Of a stretch of 52,345 nt of DNA, positions 12,375 through 23,291 are shown piece after piece (the stretch's first letter is position 1; every line of letters starts with the position of its first letter). This DNA comes from Amoeboaphelidium occidentale (taxonomy: Eukaryota; Aphelidiomycota; Aphelidea). A program made the translations under genes and the position numbers. Under the pieces are notes generated by a model. The model was not told the DNA's origin, did not search any database, and saw only the letters and a program-made list of their open reading frames with translations. The stretch is taken from assembly GCA_023515795.1 (NCBI GenBank), contig JALGPX010000038.1:21587-73931 (forward strand), given 5' to 3'.

Positions 12375-13717
12375 ATGAAATCTTTGCAGGATCGCTGTCT
12401 TGGGATTATCGCTGATAACATTCAAGCTTGTATATCGTATGCTCTATCAGAATTGAAATGATTTTACATGAGAGTTTAGCTTAAGCTGTCTAAGTGGCGA
12501 GCACGCTGATAAGTTACTGGGCTTAATCACCAAAAATCACACGAACGCTGTTTCTTTGCCTCTGTTGAGGTATCATTTTCATCGCATTCAAATGCTTTAC
12601 TGATTTAAAAAGATATTTAGCATCATTGGAACTTCCTATTCGTGTATTGTGTCCACATGGTTTGAGGGAAAGTACTGTGATAAATGATTCTTGGGTTCCC
12701 ACTTTGTCGCATTTTGTGAATAACTTGACGATACTGGATTTATCATACTCGGAGTTCAAAAGCGTGGCAATTAACAATTTATTTAAGGCTAAACGGAAGG
12801 CAGGACGTAATGCTGTTCTTAATGATTATGAGATTCAAGGATTATCGCTGAGATCATGCAAGAATGTTACAGAACGTAATTTGGCGTCCATTACGAGTGT
12901 TCTACATAATTTAAAGATTATTGATTTATCTGAATGTCCAAAGATATCATCTCTTGAAAAGTTTGATGCAAAGAACTGTAAGATCAAGTATCTCTTGCTT
13001 CATTCAAACGGCGCACTGTTTCATGTAAAAAGCAAACAATTTCTGGAACAAACGAAACATAATATTGAAGTTCTAGATGTGTCTGGATTGCCTGATATCA
13101 CGGGTGCATTCAGTAGAACATGGTTGGAGCTTTGCGCAGAATACTACGCTGAGTCTCTCACGAGTTTGAACTGTTCCGGGAATACGATCTTTTCATTTGA
13201 ACCATTATTCGCGCTAAAGAATCTAAGTGTACTAAATTTGAGTGGCTGTAGGTTCAGTGAAGAGCTTGAGGAGTCAAAGCTTGAACAGCCTGCAGAGATT
13301 TTACTCTTACCGAAACTTAAGGTGTTAGATTTATCTCGTTCTTCTATGAATAATTCTTGCTTTAAGATCTTTATTGATATGATAGCCAATAACAAAAACT
13401 CTAAACTGGAGTGGATATCATTGTCTTCTACTCGGATAACCTCTTTGAAACCGCTGATTGACTTTGGAAAGCTAAAGGTCATTTTTGCCTGTGATACAAA
13501 ACTGGAGGACAACGAGGAAGAACTCATGTCATTTGTTCAGACTTGTTGGGAGGATCTGCTCGTTTTAGACAACGCCGAGGCTGATGCTGTAGTTGGTCTT
13601 TTCCTTATGCAACGAGCAGCATTCAGACTCCCAATTAATACTTTGAACGACAAAGATCATGTTCAGGATATGTTCACATTCAAGAATATTTATACCAATA
13701 ACATTCATTTTTATTAA
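12375..13717 (+). CDS. Leucine-rich-repeat protein, family not identified
   Basis: Exons 12375-12436, 12480-12569 and 12613-13717 (two 43-nt introns), 418 aa. The first two exons were inferred from frame continuity; they give an N-terminal helical part (MKSLQDRCLGIIADNIQ, then GEHADKLLGLITKN) like the cap that precedes LRRs in F-box-less LRR and ZYG11/ZER1-type adaptors. From about residue 65 there are irregular repeats of the pattern LxxLxLSxC/S: LTILDLSYSEF, LKIIDLSECPKI, IEVLDVSGLPDI, LSVLNLSGCRF, LKVLDLSRSSM, LEWISLSSTRI. No signal peptide or membrane segment. An ubiquitin-ligase adaptor role would fit the layout but is inference. Divergent from GNA1 copy 1 with 152 bp between starts. Confidence 0.7.
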
Positions 13718-13772
13718 TTAATTATTTGTGGCAGCATTAACTCCTGCAAATTAAGGCATAGAATCTTATAAA

Positions 13773-14504
13773 TTATTTACCTTTGACTAAAGCTGCATAC
13801 TTTGTCATTAAATGATCAATAGTGTTTTGCTCTTTGACAATTAGCTCATCGATGGCTGTAATACACTGGTTAAAGTACGCGACCAAATCTTCATCGGCCA
13901 TGTTCAGAAACTTGTCGAAATCATCAACAAATCTGTGCATAGCCTCAGCACTATGATAAATTGGAATAATATCAATGCATTTAAACAAATCGCCATCATA
14001 TTCATGTTGGTCCGAAAGCTTTTGGTTCTCTGCGACGCCAAATTGTTCTGTTTCAACCTCACTCGCAGCCAGCAACTCAACTTCATCAATATCATCATCA
14101 CCAAACTCGTAAGCGCCATCTTCAGTACCGTCGACTGCTTGCTTGGTATCGACGCCAGTTGGATCGCAATCGAAGTCATCAGGAAAGTCATCAAATTGTT
14201 CATTTTCAGCAACGCGCTCAACTTCCGCAGCATACATCCTCTTTGGTGGTGTTTCAGCATTAGAGACATTATCCTGAAAGTCATCATCTTGGCGCTTTTC
14301 TGTCTTCTGAAGCCTCTCAGTATTCAAGCTGTTTGATAGAGGGCTTGAAACAGAATAATTGTGACCGTGTTGCTGTTGAGTAGGTGAAGCTTTATCGTAA
14401 GGGCTCTTGTTCTTTCTGGACGAGTTTGGCGCCGAGAAATACGATGGTTTTCTACGATTCCAGGCGTTACATGGAAATGCTTACCTGTAGCTGAACTTGT
14501 GCAT
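13773..14504 (-). CDS. Uncharacterised acidic protein
   Basis: Not recognised. Exons 14504-14485 and 14451-13773 (intron 33 nt), 232 aa. The N-terminus is basic and Ser/Tyr-rich (MHKFSYRKPSYFSAPNSSRK), the middle is strongly acidic (runs such as DDFPDDFDCDP and EFGDDDIDEVE), and the last 60 residues look helical and more ordered (HRFVDDFDKFLNMADEDL ... ITAIDELIVKEQNTIDHLM). The pattern of a short basic motif, a disordered acidic linker and a C-terminal helical module suggests an adaptor in a nuclear or chromatin complex, but that is only inference. The start ATG relies on the small first exon; the second exon is open throughout. It converges on the LRR gene (55 bp between stops). Confidence 0.6.
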
Positions 14505-14568
14505 TCTCGTGGTTGAAACAAACCAAACACTGCGAAAAAGACATGTTCGTTTATTCGTGATCAAGCAA

Positions 14569-15411
14569 TTACGCCGTGATCTTATTAGGTTTCTCAGCAG
14601 TAGCAACTGGTAAACCAAATTCATCCAGCTTTTCTGGAGCTGCTGCAGTAGGCTGATCAATATAAGTAGGCGGAAGCGCGGTCGGAATATTAACAGTTGG
14701 TTCTTCCAGATACGTGGGCACTTCATCAGCACCGATTCCCAGTAATTCATCATCTAAAGCCTCCAATTCTAAAAAAATTAAGTCTCCACAGATAACCCAA
14801 TTTATACAAACCTGCTTCTAATTCATCCTCATCCACAGTATCAGGCAGACCGTACGATCGAGAAATAACATCCTGAACTTCGTCAGCCATTTCAAGTAAA
14901 TCTTCAATCTCATCTTTGACCTTCTCAATCTTATCAATACCGCCACCCTGTGTGAGTTTTTTGTATTGTTGCTTCATCTCTTTGGCGCCCGTCTTCATCG
15001 CGTCCACCGTAACGAGCGTATTCTTAAGATTCTCCGTAGCGAAGTTGGTCTGTTCCATGTTAAATGACTGCTGCATGAGCATTGTGTGTTGGTTTTCGTA
15101 CATTTTCTTCTGCTGCAATACCCTAAGGGCTTTCTGTTTCACAGCGTTCTAATTTAAGCAAAAGTTAATTACGGACTAATTAATAAGTCAAAGGAATACT
15201 TTGGCAGGGCCGTCCCGCATCTTCTTCATCTGCTCTTTGTATTTGTAAAGTTCTGCGTCAAGCTTTCTCATTTTGACATCGATACTATCCGCTCTTGCGT
15301 CAGTCTATTCATAAGTTTATCCTTCAGCTTCGAAATAGTTACGGATTGAATAGCATCATTAAGGGTCGTCTTAGGGCCCTTTGGCTTTGCTGTTCCAAAG
15401 AATCTGTTCAT
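14569..15411 (-). CDS. VPS60: ESCRT-III-related CHMP5/Vps60
   Basis: ESCRT-III family protein that works with Vta1 and Vps4 at multivesicular bodies. Exons 15411-15343, 15304-15200, 15148-14812 and 14768-14569 (introns 38, 51, 43 nt), 236 aa. It begins [14 protein letters not shown], a CHMP5 hallmark, followed by [50 protein letters not shown] and the acidic C-terminal half with [21 protein letters not shown] and DEFGLPVA near the end. Coiled, basic N-half and acidic C-half are as expected. The four-exon model gives uninterrupted family similarity. Divergent from GNA1 copy 2 with 114 bp between starts. Confidence 0.95.
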
Positions 15412-15525
15412 AGTTGTTATCAAGAAATGGTGTTTGCGAGAAAACCTGGCTATAAATAGCACATGTGAAGCTTGCCAAGAAAAACCAGCGATCACTTCAG
15501 TTCTTTACAAGAGTGAAATCTGTGA

Positions 15526-16176
15526 ATGAGTTCTTCAGGAGTAACAACAGCCGGTGCTAAGTCAGGAATTAATCAAATGGAAAAGGATCTGTCTAAACTT
15601 TCTATTGCTCAGAAGCCTCAGTCAAACACTGAAGAGCACCATATTGATCAATCACCCGATGCGTTGCTGTTTGAACCGTCCATGCTTTCTCAGGAAATAT
15701 GCGGTAGTTTGCCTGAAGGTTATGTCATGAGACCATTAAAGGCATCTGATTACGACAAGAAATATCTCAATCTATTGGAAGAGCTCACTAAAGTTGGTAA
15801 TCCTTCAAAGGAAGATTTTGTCAAGAGGTTCCAGTTCTTAAAGGCAAACAATGTTACGTTTGGGCATGTCTACTTGACAGTAGTCATTGAGCATTTGGAA
15901 TCTAGTCGCGTCGTTGCTTCTGGGACTCTATTGGTTGAGAGGAAATTCATTAGAAATCTTGGTCTAGTTGGTCACATTGAAGACATTGTTGTCTCGTCTA
16001 CGGAGAGAGGAAGAAGCTTTGGTAAGAAGATTATCGATCAGCTTTCGCATTTATCAAAGGCTACAGGTTGCTACAAGACTATTCTCTGTTGCGAAGATAA
16101 AAACATCGGGTTCTATGAAAAATGTGGATACAAACAGAAAGAAGTTGAAATGGTTCAGTACTTCAATAAGGAATAG
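15526..16176 (+). CDS. GNA1: Glucosamine-6-phosphate N-acetyltransferase, copy 2 (divergent, intronless)
   Basis: Second GNA1-family protein, 216 aa, no intron. A roughly 45-residue Ser/Gln/Thr-rich N-terminal extension precedes the GNAT core that starts near SLPEGYVMRPLKASDYDKK. It shares GLVGHIEDIVV and FYEKCGYKQKEVEM with copy 1. The acetyl-CoA loop is RGRSFGKKII, close to the animal form. The position of yeast Asp134 reads Cys here (TILCCEDKN); the animal enzyme has Glu. Loss of that acidic side chain may affect catalysis. The single-exon structure beside a spliced paralogue fits retroposition, or intron loss after duplication. Opposite strand to copy 1, so it is not a simple direct tandem. 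Confidence 0.88.
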   Translation: MSSSGVTTAGAKSGINQMEKDLSKLSIAQKPQSNTEEHHIDQSPDALLFEPSMLSQEICGSLPEGYVMRPLKASDYDKKYLNLLEELTKVGNPSKEDFVKRFQFLKANNVTFGHVYLTVVIEHLESSRVVASGTLLVERKFIRNLGLVGHIEDIVVSSTERGRSFGKKIIDQLSHLSKATGCYKTILCCEDKNIGFYEKCGYKQKEVEMVQYFNKE

Positions 16177-16225
16177 ATTATATTCGTCTTGAAGCACATC
16201 TATTTTTCTTAGTTGCGGTCGATGT

Positions 16226-17664
16226 TCAGTCTTGAGAAGAGGAGCGTGTAGAAATTCTGTTAGAGTAAAAAGTTTTTGGTGAAATTATATCACGCTTTGG
16301 TCTTTTAGGAGATCCAGTGTTTGTTTCAGTAGATCTCTGTCTCGGGAAGGATGTGCTGCCACTAGATCCAACATCACATTGTACTTCTTCGTTATCATCA
16401 AGTGAGCCATAATCAACAGATGTGGGGCGAGAATAACTTCTTCCATTCCTTGGAACAATTCTTAAGATATCATCCAGACACTAGGATTTAATCAAATCGT
16501 ATAAAGTTAATTTACCTTTGGACTAATTGCCCAGTACATTCCTTTGCCTCCTTCACTCGGAGGTTTGGGTACTTTTACAAAAGCGCGATGTAAAGACAGA
16601 TTATGCCTCACAGAGTTCTTGATAATTAGTTGAGAATTGTTAAATCGTACCTGCCAAGCAACGGATGCTTTTCTGTAATATGGGTAATTTTCCAGCAAAA
16701 AGTTGTAAATATTGTTCAAAGTCATGCGTTTATCTTCTGTGCTCAAAATTGCCTCTGCTATCAGAGCCGTGTAAGGATAAGGAGGCTTCTCATAATTAAC
16801 ATCTGGATCATCAATATCTCTTGAAATAGGTGATGTGAAAGGTGGTTTCTTTTCCGATTTCTTCGGTTTGCCTGGAGAAACAGGACCTATTGACGGAACT
16901 ATCATAGTGTTTGCTCTAACATTATGTCGTGAAGGATAAGGGAATGCGCGGGTTGTAAAATCATTCTTTGACAAAGCCAGCGATGGCTTTCTTGTTGAAG
17001 TGTATAGTGGCCTGTCTTCATCATACACAAGCTCTGGCATGCTTTGAGCACTTGAAGTACCGGAAATAGTTCCAGTCAAGTTTTGATGATTAAAGTTCTG
17101 CAAACTTGAACATTGTGATAGCGTTTGACCAACAGTGGCTGTGTGTTGATCATAGTGAGACATTATCTGGAATTCAAACCTGATGCCTGCGATATCAACA
17201 ATATCACTAAAGGTTACTTGAACGAAGGAGTATTATCTACTTACCAATGATTCAGAGTTATAGGAGTATCAGCTTCTTTGAATTTCTTGCCGTTTACTTT
17301 AATACCATATTCACTTAAGCAAAACAACTTCCATTCATGAAGAACATGATCAAATTGAAGGATAACATGCTTGTTGGCGATATGTTGATTTTCTCCCAGG
17401 TGCACATCAACTCTTGTATCAGGAGATCGATCATCTGGCAACAACCGACCCAGCAACAAGGTTCTCTTCTTGACATAATAAGTCCAATTATCAGCAAGCA
17501 GCATAGCTATAGTTTTGGTAGCTAAAGCGTTTGTTTTGGCATCAGATCTGCCTTCTGTGATTGCATCGGAGTTTTGAGCCTGCTAAGATCATGATGAGTT
17601 TGTTATGATCATCGAGCCTCACCTCTATTTTATGTTCAGTTTGTCTAGATTCTTCTATTTCCAT
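16226..17664 (-). CDS. FHA-forkhead transcription factor
   Basis: Fkh1/Fkh2/Fhl1-type regulator with an FHA domain and a winged-helix domain. Exons 17664-17623, 17582-17245, 17206-16651, 16617-16516 and 16480-16226 (introns 40, 38, 33, 35 nt), 430 aa. FHA at about residues 40-140: LLGR, then NQHIANKHVILQF, GIKVNGKKF and a final strand DIVDIAGIRFEFQ. Forkhead at about 255-345: KPPYPYTALIAEAILS, MTLNNIYNFLLENYPYYR, WQ/NSVRHNLSLHRAFVKV, GKGMYWAIS. The third intron lies exactly between WQ and NSVRHNLS, is 33 nt long and contains no stop in frame. A basic SPKRPKRD stretch near the C-terminus is a likely nuclear signal. Fungal Fkh proteins control G2/M and histone or ribosomal genes; which applies here is unknown. 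Confidence 0.92.
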
Positions 17665-18058
17665 TGTTTGGTATTCTGATATGGATATGATCTCGATACT
17701 TATGTTGTTCAAAGTGTTTGAACTAATGGTTGCAAGAAAAGGTGAATGTTTACTGTTGTTGTTTCAGCCACAGAATGCCGCAAACTCAGCTCTGAAATCA
17801 GCGTGGCGCAGCGATTAAACTTTAAACTAAAACTTTTGTATCTTCAGCCTTCCCAGATACATTTATCATAAGTGTTTCAACTGTTGATAGTTTGGCCCAA
17901 AATTTTGAAGCAGTTCGTACCACCATCAGGCTTAGGCGTTCCTCAAGTAAGTCCTAAAGGAACATATGACCAGGTACAGCTAACTGCAATATCTTTGAAT
18001 CATACAATTTATGTGAATATTTGATTCTAGAAGTTGATCAAGAAACGAAGAGATAGTT
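17665..18058. promoter_or_regulatory. Divergent intergenic region, forkhead / RSPRY1
   Basis: No gene seen in 394 bp. It lies between two divergent starts and should carry both promoters and 5' UTRs. I found no convincing RNA gene; a short GTGGCGCAGCG stretch near 17800 resembles the 5' part of an initiator tRNA, but no cloverleaf follows. Confidence 0.4.
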
Positions 18059-19693
18059 ATGGGCAATATCACGATAAGCTCGGCTCAAACCCCGAGTAGT
18101 CGGAATAAGGTTGTACCGAATGGCCGAATTGAACAAGAGTATGTTACTGAGTAAGATGCATTAATGTGTTGTAGATATCACAAGCTGATTATGGCTGCAT
18201 TAGCTGAACTTGGAACAACAGAGCTAGACCAAGAGTCAGCTGATCCAACTGACCAGAATCCTATTATAAGACTTCACATGGCGAGCTCAACTCCATCATC
18301 ATGGTTGAGAATGCTGATAGCAATGATCCGCTTATCACCGGCTGGTCATCCATCAGTGTTGCAACTGATCCATCACTTCATGGACAGCAGCAAGCTACCA
18401 GTGTCAGACATTCCAACCATGACCGACTCCGTTCTGGTCCAGATGTTCAAGGACCGCAAACAGAGCCCAAACTCAAAGATGCTCATACTGTTCATTCTAT
18501 CAGACTTGGCATTCAGTTACGCGGGCGGAATTAGTCGCTCTATTCTTACGCCGTCAGTACTTCAGATTCTACAAGAATCTCTTGCGGAGACTTCAGAAGA
18601 ACATTTGATCATAGTGCAAATGGCAGTTCTAGCAGTGGAACGCTTTTTGATAACCGCTGACAATAAGAGCATAATTCGAGATCACGGAATTCACACTCGA
18701 TTGAAGCAGCTGTGTTCCAAGCGTATCCCGGATGGCTTGTCTATTGCGAGTGAGTACAAATGGGTGGAGATAAAGTTTATGGCAGAGTGGTGCCTTGAAG
18801 CAAGTTTTGGAGAGCCTAGTTTGAGTTTGCAGGTATGTTTCATGTTTTGTTCTGATCTCTAGGAAACATATCCCTCAGTGAGGTGCTTTTTAAAGCGAAA
18901 GGTTTCGCCTTATCCCATAAAAGTTTCGAGAGATGGCCTGACCGTCCGAAATGACAGCAATAAGTTTGTCTCGTGCGTATTCACCAGAAAGATTTCAAAA
19001 GGTTGTTGGTACTACGAAGTTGAGCTCTTCACGCGAGGAATTGTCCAGATCGGATTTGTAACAGAGAGCGCAAAACTAGATCCTGATATGGGTCTTGGTG
19101 TCGGTGATGATTTATTTTCAATTGCTATTGATGGATACCGAAACTCTATTTGGCTTGACGGAGCACATCCATATAACTCGGCTGTCAAATGGAAGCCTGG
19201 TGATATTGTAGGTGCCTATTTAGATGTGGATAAGAGACGGATATGCTTTTTTCTTAATGGGGTGGAAATGGGTGATAATATGGCGATTTCAGAGTTTTTC
19301 TTCACGGAGTGTGGTGCGATTTCTCCAGCTTGCTCTTTATCTTCTCTTGAACACGTGAGATTTAATTTCGGTGCCGAACCGTTTCGTTTCTTTCCTGGCT
19401 GCTTGCAGGCGTCTACTGTGAGAAAATTCAACGATGGTCTTACAAAAGAAGAAATGATAGACTTGGAATCCCTAAGAAAAGATCTTATTGTCTATCGCAC
19501 ATCAAGTACTATGGCCCATTCTGAGTCTAACCAAAGGATATCTAGCTGCGAGATATGTTTTGGTAATGAAGCTAAATTGAAGTTACTACCATGTAATCAT
19601 GAAGGATTCTGTTTCACTTGCGTCTCAAAAATGAAAATTTGTCCTTTGTGCAGGGCTTCAATAGCTGGTCATGAAACAATAAAAGAAATGTAG
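18059..19693 (+). CDS. RSPRY1: RING and SPRY domain protein (RSPRY1-like)
   Basis: Predicted E3 ubiquitin ligase. Exons 18059-18138, 18175-18832 and 18863-19693 (introns 36 and 30 nt; the 30-nt one is the shortest in the window), 522 aa. Layout: MGN N-terminus suited to N-myristoylation, an alpha-helical armadillo-like region (about 30-245), a SPRY/B30.2 domain (about 265-430, with WYYEVELFTRGIVQIGF, GLGVGDDLFSIAIDGYR and ICFFLNG), and a C-terminal C3HC4 RING (CEICFGNEAKLKLLPCNHEGFC ... CPLCR). Human RSPRY1 has the same order and also an internal MGN. This architecture is well known in animals and scarce in crown fungi. The first exon is needed to supply the ATG and fits in phase. Confidence 0.93.
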
Positions 19694-19794
19694 GAGATAT
19701 ATGTTTCCTTGTTTGACGAGGTGGTGAATCGGCAGTCGCGAAACTCGCGCTGATATAAATAGATTCGTTCTTGTTTAAGTAATAACACTCTTGT

Positions 19795-22700
19795 ATGGAG
19801 AACCGCGCGCGATCTGGGAGTAACGACGTACTGGGCAGTCCTAGCGTAGCAGACGCTTCCTTCTCTGAGAAGATTGTTAGATGTCTCGAGTTTATATCTC
19901 TAACTGGGAGAAACTTTGAAACAACTAAAGACAACATGGTTACTATGGGAGCCTTGAACGACTTTATTGCCAACATGGAGAAGCAGATGCTTCTATTCAT
20001 GAGTATCATCGAAGAATCAAACGACAAGCGTGTCTCAGAGTTGAAAGACGTCGTGAAGAGAGAAATTGAAACGATCCGTGGGTTGTGCACAAGTTCAGAC
20101 ACTGTTCCAACTCTAAGAGACAAATGCGCAGACGCAATATTGCCGTGTGTCATGTCAATAGCTGCTGCAACCAAGTACTACTTTTCTTTGAAGGCCTCAG
20201 ACAACACGCAGAAGAGCTCTCAGGATATTGACAAAGTTGATGTAAATGAATCAACCATCATAATCTCTAATTTGTAGGAGCAGAAAGGTACTGGAAGGTC
20301 ACAAACGACACTTGACATCTTGGCGTTTACTAAGACGTGCACTAAGATGAGTGTATACGTGAAGTCAGCAAATATTGACAAGTCGAAACTTCTTGGCTAT
20401 CTTCAGACTATTCTGACTTACATCAAGAAGTTTACATCTGATGACAACTTTGCCAAAGTTATTGGTCCAGATGCTGTCGGAAAGTTTTTAGATGTTGTGA
20501 GAGACATCAAGACTATTCAAGATATGGAAGAACTTGACACGAAACTTGTCGAGGCATTACTTGTTGCTCTCACGCCTTTGGCCGCAGGGGTTAAAACTGC
20601 TGCCTTTTCAATACACAAGAGCGGAAGCGAGAACAGCCTTAGGTCTGTTGGAAAGAAAAGCTATGACGCAAACCTTGATAACATTACAGCATTAGAAACT
20701 CAAGCATCAACAAAGAAATCACAAGACAAGAGCGACTTGGCACAGCCTTTCAAAAGCCTGGGTTCCGATTCTAACTTGTCTGATGTTGCAAGCTTTGATA
20801 TGGAGACATCGCCTGCTCTTCCTAGGAAAACGGAAACAGTGAACAGTGCCAAAACGCCTGTATCACCAAGTTCATCAGTTTCGAGTTCACTGTCGAAGCT
20901 TCCATCCGAAAGTCAAAAATCTCCGGAGAGGAATATGCACAGAGTTGACTCTAGTTTCTCTTTGATGTCGATAAGTACACAGAATACTGTTTTCGCCGTT
21001 CGTTCAATCATCCCAACCTCTGTGGATATTTCACCAACTATTGTGGAAAATAATGGCTCAAAATATGCTGTAGTTCTAGATATTATAATTGCACGTCCAA
21101 GAACAGGTGAAGAGACGAAATCACTCCGAAAGACTGACAAGGAAATTCGCTCACTGTCTGAACAATTGATGATAATTTCTCCAAACACGATCTCACCGGT
21201 TGTTGAGTTTACAGGAGACACACCGACAGGAAACGAAATTAGCACGCTTCTTGATCAAAGCAAGAAGTTATTTGCTGCTGTAAGCCAAAGCTCAGCTATT
21301 TTGAAGTCACAGCCTGTAATTAATTTTGTCAGCGATGGCTTGTTCCTACTTGAGCTTACAACCCCGAAAATACCTACTACTCCAACTCCTGGAAACAGTT
21401 ATGCGTCTTTGCGTGGAGCGGTGAGTTTTTTTTGAAGTTCATCTAAATATTATAGGAGCCTGAGGCTTTGTTTTTCTCACCATCTACAGCATCTACTGTG
21501 AGTAGGTACAGCGTTTATCAAGTTGGTAAGTTTCAAGGAAAAGTTATAATAATTTCTAGATCCCGAAGATGGAAAGTCAAAGTCAGTAGAAACTGCAACT
21601 TTCTCGAGAACATCGAAATTCTTCACTTTCAGAGGAAGCAAGTATCTTGGTACCGTGAAAGACGTTGGAAGTCGTAACATTTCTGAAATGGATATTTCCG
21701 GTGGTGGTAGTAGAGCAGATATCAGTAATGATTCTGAGAATCACTTTGGTACTTTATCTTGGCAGAAATCTTCAAAATTGTTCTCTTTCTCTGGCGCAAG
21801 CATATCAAGGAATTCCATTTCTGAGGTCAGGCCCAAGTCTGATCCTGTCATTAAGCGTGGGGCAAGAGATTCCATTCCAGAATTCAGGGAGAGAGGTTTA
21901 TCAATGAACAAGAAAAAATTCGACATATTCTTAGAAACCCACAAAGAAAAGGGATTCACTAAGACAGCCGAAGACACTCTTACGTTGTCGAAAGATGGTA
22001 AAGAGTTGATGATTGTGAAGAACATAAATGGTTCACCAAAAATCTCTGCTTGCGAAATGGAGTTGTTGGTTGAAACAATCCTAACGAACGAACCATTCCA
22101 AGATGCCAAGTTAGTTGAATGCTTTCTCATCACATACAGGCATTTCATGAAGCCTCACGAGCTATTAATTAAGATTGTTGAAAAATACAAAGAGTGCGCA
22201 GCAAATGACACTGGAGATGCTGGAAAACTCCAAATTTCATCGTTTGTGTCCTTGTGGGTTTCTTTGTCATGGGATGATTTTGATAAGGATCCTAACCTGC
22301 AGTCTATTTTGACAAAATTCATAGAAATCATAAAGAATACAAAGAAAGCTAGTCATATGGCTCCGCAAATTGTAAATACTATGGAAGCCCAGAAGAAGAG
22401 TTTTGCCGAAATTCGTCAAAGAGCCGCAGAAAAGGAGCAAAGCATTAAAGGACTGATCAGCAATGTTGGCGTTGCTGAGTTTGCCACACTTGATGTGCAA
22501 GTTTTGGCAGAGCAAATGACCAAAATCGATTTCGAGTTGTTCAATGCAATCAAAGCTGTTGACTTTGCTGAACACATTTGGACAAAAGAGGCCCGTATTG
22601 CGAGTATCGATACATGGGTTAGTAGATTCAACTTGATTAGTTTCTGGGTTGCTACTGAAATTTGCACTGTCCCAATTCTTAAAGCAAGAGTCACCATTTT

Positions 22701-23283
22701 GGAAAACATGATCAAACTTTTAAAGGTATTTTTCTATAATCTCATAGAAACTGATCTTTAGGCATTGAAAGAATTAAACAATTACAATGCTGTAATGGCG
22801 CTTGTTTCCGGATTGAATTCCGCATCTGTTCGTAGATTGAAAAAGACATGGGAGGCTCTAAATCCAAAGTTGCAAACAGTATTGAACGAAATGGAAAAAA
22901 TCATGGACCCTCAGTTCAACTATCAGAGTTACAGAGATCATGAGAACAAATTCAAGAATCAGTCTTTTGTTCCATTTTTGGGACTGTATTTGAAAGACTT
23001 GACCTTTGCTAATGATGGAAATCCAAAGATTCTATCTAATGGTTTGATCAACTTTTCCAAGAATTGGACCATCTTCGAAATCATTACAAGAATTCGTCAA
23101 TTCCAAGAGATTCAGTACGAAATTGAAGAAAATCAGAAATACTATGATTTCTGCAAGAAGCTTATCTCTCTACCTGAGAAGAGATTGTATAGCTATAGTT
23201 TATTGTGTGAACCGAAGTCAAACAAGGAAGTTAGCGGAACTGACACAGTAAGATTAATTGAAAAATGGTCTACTTCGAAATAA
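19795..23283 (+). CDS. Ras-family guanine nucleotide exchange factor (Cdc25-like)
   Basis: Activator of Ras/Rap GTPases. Exons 19795-20241, 20278-21420, 21456-21525, 21560-22725 and 22762-23283 (introns 36, 35, 34, 36 nt), 1115 aa. The N-terminal third is helical; a long Ser/Thr-rich linker follows, with phospho-site-like SPSSSVSSSLSKLPS. A RasGEF N-terminal (REM/LTE) domain starts near residue 750 (MELLVETILTNEPFQDAKL, TYRHFMKPHELL). The catalytic CDC25 domain covers the last 250 residues: DVQVLAEQMTKIDFELFNAI, RFNLISFWVATEIC, LKELNNYNAVMALVSGLNS and FVPFLGLYLKDLTFANDGNP. No SH3, PH or DH domain seen, unlike yeast Cdc25 or SOS. Its stop lies 8 bp from the convergent TMS1 stop. Confidence 0.93.
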
Positions 23284-23291
23284 AAAGGCTC

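Noticed and set aside
17795-17815. GTGGCGCAGCG resembling the start of an initiator tRNA
   Set aside because: The following bases do not form a cloverleaf and no CAT anticodon arm or T-arm follows at the right distance.
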